DNA of 10,493 nt from Nitrososphaeraceae archaeon (GTDB lineage: Archaea; Thermoproteota; Nitrososphaeria; Nitrososphaerales; Nitrosopumilaceae): assembly GCA_025922755.1 (NCBI GenBank), contig JAICHE010000024.1, positions 1 through 10,493 of the forward strand, given 5' to 3'. The first letter of the stretch is position 1; every line of letters begins with the position of its first letter. The notes beneath the pieces were generated by a model. It did no database searches and had not been told where the DNA came from. It saw only the letters and a program-made list of their open reading frames with translations. Position numbers and translations under genes: made by a program. This document shows positions 6,384 through 10,493 of the stretch, piece after piece.

Positions 6384-6606
6384 AACATTAGATTTTTAGT
6401 TACAGAAAAATTCAGAAATAGTTGATTAGAAATGGGATTTTCATGCGATCTTTTAACAGTAAATAAAATAATAAATTAAAAAATAAAAATTAATTAAATT
6501 TTTGAACAGAAACTTGTTTCAGATCCCAAAAACAAGATTGATCGCAGATATTGTAAATATGGGTTGAAAAATTTAAAGAAAAGAACTCAGTCGATAAAAT
6601 CAAATT

Positions 6607-6626
6607 TGAAATAAAAAAGAAAAAAT
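6607..6626 (-). terminator. T-rich terminator of the exported repeat-protein gene
   Basis: Immediately after the TAG stop the minus strand reads ATTCATTTTTTCTTTTTTATTTC, two six-T runs. Oligo-T stretches are sufficient signals for archaeal RNA polymerase to stop. A small palindrome, TCAAATTTGA (6600-6609), follows. Confidence 0.6.
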
Positions 6627-6630
6627 GAAT

Positions 6631-8202
6631 CTACTGCACGTAGAATCCAGGTCCCCAGTCATCAGTGTTTCTTAGGTCCTTTGAACTGATTGCAGATGAT
6701 TCAAAGTTTGACTTGAACATCATGTCATACAAAGGATTGTTTGGATGATATCCCTGACACTCAAATTCAAAGGTGTTTTCCAAGGAAAATTGTGCTTTGA
6801 TGTAATTTTCTTCACTATTCATTGCAGAACCAACATCATAATCGATTACACGACACTTGGAATAATTAAATCCCCTAATGGTTTCTCCGTTGACAATATT
6901 TACATCAACATCAAAAAGATCAGTCATTGAATTTGCACCAGAAACACTTTGAATTTTTAGGTTCTCATCTACTCGTTTGTACAGTAAAGGATAATCTCCT
7001 ACAATTCCTTCTAATTCAAAAGTAGGGTTTGATTTCGAGAGGACATGTCCCTGTTGGAAAATTGGAAACTCTAGTTTCTCTATACCCCCATTAAAGGTGA
7101 AAGTGGTCAGTATCCTAGTATTTTCAGCCATCAGTAAATCGCTATTCGATTGTTCATTTACAATGGTAGTGCTAGATCTTGGGTTGGAGCTAAGAAGTTG
7201 TTCATAAGAATTATTGAGTGGTTTTAATCCAGCACAATTAAAATCAATTTCATTTACTAAGGCAAATCCACTCTTTCCAGTATATCCTTCTTCTTTGTCA
7301 GATTCGGTGTTAATTATTGCTCCAGAAACACGACAATCTCTAAAGTCAAGAGATCTTAAGGTTTTTTCGCCATTTGAGAATTCAACTAAGGCCTCAAAAT
7401 CAGTATTAAACCCGTATGATCCACCAGAAACTTTTCGTGAGTTGTCTATTGCATTATACAGTAATGGATAGTAATCTACCACACCTTGCACACTAAAGCC
7501 AGGAATTACAGAATCATCAGATTCCTCAAATCCAGAATTTAATTCAAATGCAGGAAATTCAATTTTTTCTATCCCTCCATCAAATTCGAAGGTAATGAAA
7601 GTGCGAACATTTTCCGAAAAGTCATACATTGAACCATAGTCTAGACTATGAAATGATTCATCATTTGAGGATTCTCCTGTTAAACCACCACATCGGAATT
7701 CAATTTTATCTACTACTGCAAATCCTGATTTAGACGAATGATAACTTTCATAGTCATTCGATTTTAGAGTTATTGCTTCATAATCTAAAATTTCACAATT
7801 ATAGTAGTGGAGAATCCTTATTGTTTGTCCATCGCGTGTCAAGTCAACATCAACATCAAAGAATCTATAATCATATTCGAAACTAGATCCTGTTGAAGTC
7901 ATCGTTCTGTGTTTGAATGCCTCGTCCAACGCTTTATGTAGATAAGGAGAATTTCCAATAATTCCTTCTACTTCAAATGTCGTTCCATCATTTGCAACAA
8001 AATCTGAAGTCATTTTATAAACCGGAAATTGATTAGTTTCTATTCCATCTCTGAAGTGAAATGTAAAGTTAGCTTGAACATTTTCAGCCATTTTGTATTC
8101 ACCAATTTCAGCGTATGCGATACTAATTCCTGTCATTGAAAATACCGTTAAAACTGCAACCATGCTAAGCTTAATGAATTCAATTTCGTTTTTGTTTGTC
8201 AT
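6631..8202 (-). CDS. Exported protein of unknown function with three tandem cysteine-pair repeats
   Basis: I do not recognise a named family. The 523-aa product begins with a Sec-type signal: charged N-terminus, hydrophobic core about 12-28, and an AYA cleavage site giving a mature start near Glu32. The rest is three related units: about 38-174, 195-326 and 358-485. Each opens with (M/F)(A/S)EN, then T-F-x-F and D/N-GIE followed by FP or EFP, then FxVxG or FELEG with a short YPLLY-like helix, then a strand ending in Cys. Each closes with a strand ending in Cys and Gly. The only six cysteines are Cys136/171, 290/323 and 450/482, one pair per unit, suggesting an intradomain disulphide outside the membrane. 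There is no C-terminal anchor; the protein ends DDWGPGFYVQ. It is acidic and rich in Ser, Asp and Asn. A surface or secreted binding role is a guess. The gene stands alone, with a leaderless-type promoter and a T-rich terminator. Confidence 0.88.
   Translation of the reverse strand: MTNKNEIEFIKLSMVAVLTVFSMTGISIAYAEIGEYKMAENVQANFTFHFRDGIETNQFPVYKMTSDFVANDGTTFEVEGIIGNSPYLHKALDEAFKHRTMTSTGSSFEYDYRFFDVDVDLTRDGQTIRILHYYNCEILDYEAITLKSNDYESYHSSKSGFAVVDKIEFRCGGLTGESSNDESFHSLDYGSMYDFSENVRTFITFEFDGGIEKIEFPAFELNSGFEESDDSVIPGFSVQGVVDYYPLLYNAIDNSRKVSGGSYGFNTDFEALVEFSNGEKTLRSLDFRDCRVSGAIINTESDKEEGYTGKSGFALVNEIDFNCAGLKPLNNSYEQLLSSNPRSSTTIVNEQSNSDLLMAENTRILTTFTFNGGIEKLEFPIFQQGHVLSKSNPTFELEGIVGDYPLLYKRVDENLKIQSVSGANSMTDLFDVDVNIVNGETIRGFNYSKCRVIDYDVGSAMNSEENYIKAQFSLENTFEFECQGYHPNNPLYDMMFKSNFESSAISSKDLRNTDDWGPGFYVQ
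6748..8091 (-). repeat. Three tandem protein-coding repeat units within the exported protein
   Basis: Unit 1 covers 7681-8091, unit 2 covers 7225-7620 and unit 3 covers 6748-7131. First-cysteine spacing is 154 residues between units 1 and 2 and 160 between units 2 and 3; cysteine separation inside units is 35, 33 and 32. Matching landmarks include MAENVQANFTFHF, SENVRTFITFEFDGGIEK and MAENTRILTTFTFNGGIEK. The units have diverged well beyond DNA-level identity, so the duplication is old. Confidence 0.85.
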
Positions 8203-8300
8203 TGTGCTTTAAACCAAATTTAGATACTATAAGCTTGATGATTATTTTCTATATATAGAACAGGCCCTTAGATTAGCCCCATTGTTCTATATAGAAAATT
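8203..8300. promoter_or_regulatory. Promoter of the exported repeat protein with twin palindromes
   Basis: The minus strand has TTATAGTATC at 8232-8223, centred 26 nt from the ATG at 8202, so the transcript is probably leaderless. Upstream lie two palindromes of almost the same sequence: TTCTATATATAGAA (8247-8260) and TTCTATATAGAA (8285-8296), centres 37 bp apart. With flanking bases (ATTTTC before, GAACA after) they also form one larger inverted repeat, 8244-8262 against 8282-8299. Binding by a dimeric regulator, or an extra TATA element inside a palindrome, would both fit. The symmetry is direct; the role is inferred. Confidence 0.55.
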
Positions 8301-8345
8301 AAATACAAAATTTGAATTAATAATTTTGCAATATTGGACTACAAA

Positions 8346-8371
8346 ATAACGAATTTAGATAATTTCGTTAT
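8346..8371 (-). terminator. Hairpin terminator overlapping the ABC permease stop
   Basis: ATAACGAA (8346-8353) pairs perfectly with TTCGTTAT (8364-8371), with a 10-nt loop that can pair further as AATT/AATT. The hairpin begins at the permease stop codon, and the minus-strand transcript continues UUUGUAG. Position and shape fit termination of the ABC operon. Confidence 0.55.
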
Positions 8372-9156
8372 CAAAAAGGCTTGTTTACTTCTCTGGTAAA
8401 AACATAACTTGCAAGACCAACCATAACCAAGACAAAAACACAGATAATACCTATACTGAGTACGGCAGACACTCCACCTTCAGAAACGCCAGTCATCATC
8501 TCTCGAACCAAAAGTACAGTATAGGTTACAGGATTTAGTTTTGCAATAGTTGCCAACCAATCAGGCAATAATTCAAGTGGAAACAAGGCAGGACTGAGCA
8601 TAAACAGTGGCATTCCTAGAAAATTAATCACGCCCCAAAAGGTCTCTTGAGATTTTGCAGTTGCAGCAATGATTACAGAAATTCCCGAAAATCCTAAAGA
8701 AAATAAAATCACAATTGCCATAATTGGTGCAATCATTATCGGATTTGGAAATGACACGCCTATTGCCAGGGCAATCCCTAAAATCAGACTAGCTTGTAAA
8801 GCTGCAATCAAAGATATTGCAGACATTTTTCCCAATGCAATTGCAGACCTCGAAATAGGAGATGTCAAGGCTTTGTTCATAAATCCATATCTTCTATCCC
8901 AAAGTGTATTCACACCACCAAAAATACTGGTAAATATTGCTGTCAGGATAATGACGCCAGGTGCCATAAACTCTATGTATTGACCTTCAAATCCAACTGA
9001 TTGAATTAACGGTTGTGTTCCAGAAAAAGTATTTCCAATAACAATAATCCAAATGGCAGGTTGAATTAATCTAATTAAAACACCGCTTCGAGATTTTTTA
9101 TATCGTTTTAGCTCACGCCAAAAAATTGTATAAGTATCATACATCAAAGAGTTCAT
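8371..9156 (-). CDS. ABC-2 type transporter permease (DrrB-like)
   Basis: A 261-aa membrane subunit of an ABC exporter. After a basic amphipathic N-terminus (WRELKRYKKSRSG, 13-25) there are about six membrane helices. The family coupling region reads YGFMNKALTSPISRSAIALGK (90-110), and the ABC-2 signature lies in FWGVINFLGMPLFMLSPALFPL followed by LPDWLATIAKLNPVTY. Such permeases pair as homodimers with a DrrA-like ATPase to export drugs, lipids or glycans; the substrate cannot be read from sequence. The ATG overlaps the ATPase stop (ATGA), with a GAGGT Shine-Dalgarno-like site about 8 nt upstream. Met5 is an alternative start. A hairpin terminator follows. Confidence 0.9.
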   Translation of the reverse strand: MNSLMYDTYTIFWRELKRYKKSRSGVLIRLIQPAIWIIVIGNTFSGTQPLIQSVGFEGQYIEFMAPGVIILTAIFTSIFGGVNTLWDRRYGFMNKALTSPISRSAIALGKMSAISLIAALQASLILGIALAIGVSFPNPIMIAPIMAIVILFSLGFSGISVIIAATAKSQETFWGVINFLGMPLFMLSPALFPLELLPDWLATIAKLNPVTYTVLLVREMMTGVSEGGVSAVLSIGIICVFVLVMVGLASYVFTREVNKPF

Positions 9157-10151
9157 GCACGCAACCTCTTCATCTTTGCATGTTCTTTTCTTCGATTAAA
9201 CCCACCTTCTTCTTCTCTTATTTCATGACCGGTGTATGAAATGAAAACATCGTCAAGTGTTGGCTGAGTCAAAGATATAGAAATTATTTTGATTCCCAAA
9301 TCAGCAGATATCTGAAAAATTTTTGGAATTACTTCTGTTCCTTTTGATGCAAAAAGGGTAATCTTATTTTGATCATGATTGATTTTGTGGATTAATTCAA
9401 TTTTTTTTAATTCTGACAAAAACAGATTTTCTGATTCACTTCTCTCAATAGATAGTGAGATCACTTCATTTCCCATTGCACTTTTCATATTCTGGGGAGA
9501 ATCAATAACCTGAATTTTGCCACCATCGATAATTCCAATCCTATCACAGAGTTGGTCTGCCTCTTCCATATAGTGAGTGGTAAGAAATATTGTCATTTCA
9601 AATTCATCATGTATTTTTTTGATATACTCCCAGATCTTCCGCCTTGTTTGAATATCAAGGCCAACTGTTGGCTCATCTAAAAATAAGACCTTTGGTCTGT
9701 GCAATAGACCCCCTGCAATATCTAGTCTCTTTCTCATACCACCAGAATAGGTAACAACAGGCTCGTTTTGTTTGTCAGATAATTCAATTAATTCTAAAAC
9801 TTCATCAATTCTGGAATCTATCTGATCTTTAGGAATGTGGTTTAGTCTTGCCTGCAGTAGTAGGTTTTCCCTTCCAGTAAGATACTCATCAACAGTAGTT
9901 TCTTGTTGAACATAGCCAATTTTTTCTCGAACCTGTTTAGGATTATTTGTCACATCAAACCCAGAGACCAATGCTTGCCCAGATGTTGGCTTTAGAAGAG
10001 TAGTCAAAATCATCATTGTTGTACTTTTTCCAGCCCCGTTTGGTCCCAAAAATCCAAAGATCTCGCCGGTTTCAACATAAAATGAAATATCATCAACTGC
10101 CTTTACATCACCAAAGGTTTTGGATAGAGACTTTGTTTCTATAGAATACAA
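9153..10151 (-). CDS. ABC transporter ATP-binding subunit (DrrA-like)
   Basis: The cytosolic ATPase of the DrrAB-like exporter, 332 aa from the start chosen here. It contains Walker A GPNGAGKST (36-44), the Q-loop in GYVQQ (79-83), the signature YSGGMRKR (135-142), Walker B VLFLDEP with catalytic Glu160, and the H-loop His193 in TTHYMEEAD. The C-terminal part with TLDDVFISYTG matches the drug-resistance DrrA subtype. A longer frame opens at TTG 10172, but the TATA box CAATTATAAAT covers that codon. I prefer TTG at 10151-10149, which lies about 25 nt downstream of the box and gives the usual family N-terminus MYSIETKSLSKTFG. The mRNA would then be leaderless. The stop overlaps the permease start. 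Substrate unknown. Confidence 0.9.
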   Translation of the reverse strand: MYSIETKSLSKTFGDVKAVDDISFYVETGEIFGFLGPNGAGKSTTMMILTTLLKPTSGQALVSGFDVTNNPKQVREKIGYVQQETTVDEYLTGRENLLLQARLNHIPKDQIDSRIDEVLELIELSDKQNEPVVTYSGGMRKRLDIAGGLLHRPKVLFLDEPTVGLDIQTRRKIWEYIKKIHDEFEMTIFLTTHYMEEADQLCDRIGIIDGGKIQVIDSPQNMKSAMGNEVISLSIERSESENLFLSELKKIELIHKINHDQNKITLFASKGTEVIPKIFQISADLGIKIISISLTQPTLDDVFISYTGHEIREEEGGFNRRKEHAKMKRLRA

Positions 10152-10169
10152 CACCTTAAGCGCCAATCT

Positions 10170-10180
10170 CAATTATAAAT
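10170..10180 (-). promoter_or_regulatory. TATA box of the ABC exporter operon
   Basis: The minus strand reads ATTTATAATTG, a strong archaeal TATA box, centred about 25 nt upstream of the TTG at 10151. It argues against translation starting at 10172, which would lie inside the promoter. Confidence 0.6.
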
Positions 10181-10212
10181 TGCTAAGTGTTTTTTCCAGT
10201 CGATCCTCATAA

Positions 10213-10222
10213 AAAATTTAAA
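10213..10222 (+). promoter_or_regulatory. TATA box of the small zinc-ribbon gene
   Basis: AAAATTTAAA is centred about 27 nt before the ATG at 10245, the spacing of a leaderless archaeal transcript. AAAAAATTT (10211-10219) and AAATTTTTT (10232-10240) form an inverted repeat around it, but the sequence is low complexity. Confidence 0.5.
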
Positions 10223-10244
10223 GGTCTAGAAAAATTTTTTCGAT

Positions 10245-10343
10245 ATGAAGGGCTTGTGTCAGGTTTGTCATTCATCAAATGTAGAGATTACAATAGTGGA
10301 CGGAATCCCTACATGTAATCAATGCAATAAAGATAATTCCTAA
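10245..10343 (+). CDS. Putative 32-aa zinc-ribbon microprotein
   Basis: A short ATG frame not long enough for most gene finders. It encodes MKGLCQVC near the start and TCNQCNKDNS at the end: two CxxC knuckles, Cys5/Cys8 and Cys24/Cys27, separated by 15 residues that include a DGIPT turn before the second knuckle. That spacing is typical of a minimal zinc ribbon, and IPTCNQC resembles the second knuckle of many ribbon proteins. Support for a real gene: a TATA box at the right distance for a leaderless message, a stop followed at once by a T-rich tract, and four cysteines in such a short frame. Function is unknown; a nucleic-acid or protein-binding role is possible. It is divergent from the ABC operon, with 93 bp between the starts. 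Confidence 0.65.
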   Translation: MKGLCQVCHSSNVEITIVDGIPTCNQCNKDNS

Positions 10344-10353
10344 ATTTATGGGA

Positions 10354-10370
10354 TTTTTGTTTTATTTTTA
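10354..10370 (+). terminator. T-rich terminator after the zinc-ribbon gene
   Basis: TTTTTGTTTTATTTTTA starts 11 nt after the TAA stop. Such a T-rich run is enough for archaeal termination and marks the end of a short single-gene transcript. Confidence 0.55.
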
Positions 10371-10396
10371 ATTAGAGAAAGTTTCATAATTTCATT

Positions 10397-10427
10397 AGAC
10401 ACTTTTTGAACAAAAAATCAAGTGTCT
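10397..10427. repeat. 8-bp inverted repeat in the right-hand intergenic end
   Basis: AGACACTT (10397-10404) is perfectly complementary to AAGTGTCT (10420-10427), with a 15-nt loop. No U-run follows on the plus strand. It may be a terminator for a minus-strand gene beyond the window, an operator, or chance. The rest of 10371-10493 shows no gene I can support. Confidence 0.4.
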
Positions 10428-10493
10428 CAAGCGTGTTCTGTGTTAAAAATCCATATTACATTTAATCAGCTTTAATAGGAATTTTCTACAAAA

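Larger units (their letters stand above)
6321..6630. other. 310-bp intergenic region with no gene found
   Basis: The stretch lies downstream of the repeat-protein gene and upstream of DUF47, both on the minus strand. Its right end is an A-rich tract that acts as a T-rich terminator on the minus strand, and its left end holds the DUF47 promoter. Between them is very AT-rich sequence with a modest hairpin, CTTGTTT at 6513-6519 against AAACAAG at 6530-6536 (loop of 10). I see no tRNA fold, no paired C/D boxes and no convincing ORF; the longest ATG frame noticed is 15 codons. Confidence 0.6.

Noticed and set aside
6432..6479. 15-codon plus-strand ATG frame in the intergenic gap
   Set aside because: Very short, with no motif, TATA spacing or ribosome site to support it.
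983..6558. The 16-mer CGCAGATATTGTAAAT occurs in hemL (983-998) and in the gap at 6543-6558
   Set aside because: One copy lies inside conserved hemL coding sequence, and AT-rich DNA makes a shared 16-mer tolerable by chance. No flanking similarity was seen.
7214..7471. 85-codon plus-strand frame inside the exported repeat protein
   Set aside because: Opposite to a unit with clear repeat conservation and paired cysteines, so the minus strand is the coding one.
8247..8296. Twin palindromes as a CRISPR or insertion-sequence end
   Set aside because: Only two copies, no spacer series, no transposase and no target-site duplication; they fit a promoter element better.
8669..8983. 104-codon plus-strand frame inside the ABC permease
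   Set aside because: Same reason: an antisense shadow of a hydrophobic gene, with no motif and no start signal.
8371..10151. Idea that the ABC exporter is the missing arsenite efflux system
   Set aside because: It is a DrrAB-like ABC-2 exporter, about 5 kb away, with its own promoter. This family is not known for arsenite, and no ArsA-type ATPase features are present.
10152..10172. Seven-residue N-terminal extension of the ABC ATPase
   Set aside because: The codons overlap the TATA box, and the residues do not match the normal start of DrrA-like ATPases.
10443..10493. Open minus-strand frame entering from the right edge (16 codons to a stop)
   Set aside because: Too short to tell a gene end from chance; no recognisable residues.

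Overview
The window looks like chromosomal DNA from an ammonia-oxidising archaeon of the Nitrosopumilus/Nitrosarchaeum type (Thaumarchaeota/Nitrososphaerota). This rests on AT-rich DNA, TATA boxes about 26 nt upstream of start codons with little or no leader, T-rich stretches after stop codons, and the gene content. The assignment is inferred from protein character and promoter style; no marker gene was compared.

Layout, left to right. (1) Tetrapyrrole synthesis on the minus strand: hemL followed by hemC, which runs off the left edge. (2) An arsenic-responsive locus: arsR on the plus strand, divergent from a minus-strand arsC-aquaporin pair, with both promoters packed into 40 bp. No ArsB, Acr3 or ArsA pump is visible, so the aquaporin is the obvious candidate route for arsenite exit. 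(3) Nutrient uptake on the minus strand: a DUF47/PhoU-like gene followed by a PiT phosphate transporter, then an SbtA-type Na+/bicarbonate transporter coupled to an SbtB-like PII-family regulator. The sbtB-like gene ends tail-to-tail with arsR, with a 4-nt overlap. (4) A 523-aa exported protein of unknown function built from three related repeats, each with one conserved cysteine pair. (5) A DrrAB-like ABC-2 exporter (ATPase then permease, minus strand). (6) A 32-codon plus-strand ORF with two CxxC knuckles, divergent from the ABC operon.

How the parts may work together. PiT carriers commonly also admit arsenate, so a phosphate importer close to an arsenate reductase and an arsenite-permeable channel makes physiological sense. 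Bicarbonate uptake by SbtA, gated by an SbtB-like sensor, would feed the bicarbonate-using carboxylases of the thaumarchaeal carbon fixation cycle. Four gene pairs (hemL/hemC, arsC/aqp, sbtA/sbtB, ABC ATPase/permease) share the same 4-nt stop/start overlap, which points to translational coupling.

The most notable items are the pump-less ars locus with an ArsR whose cysteines are rearranged, the archaeal SbtA-SbtB pair, a perfect 20-bp palindrome between pit and sbtA, the triplicated exported domain with twin palindromes upstream, and the tiny zinc-ribbon ORF. I saw no tRNA, rRNA, CRISPR array, insertion sequence or phage gene.
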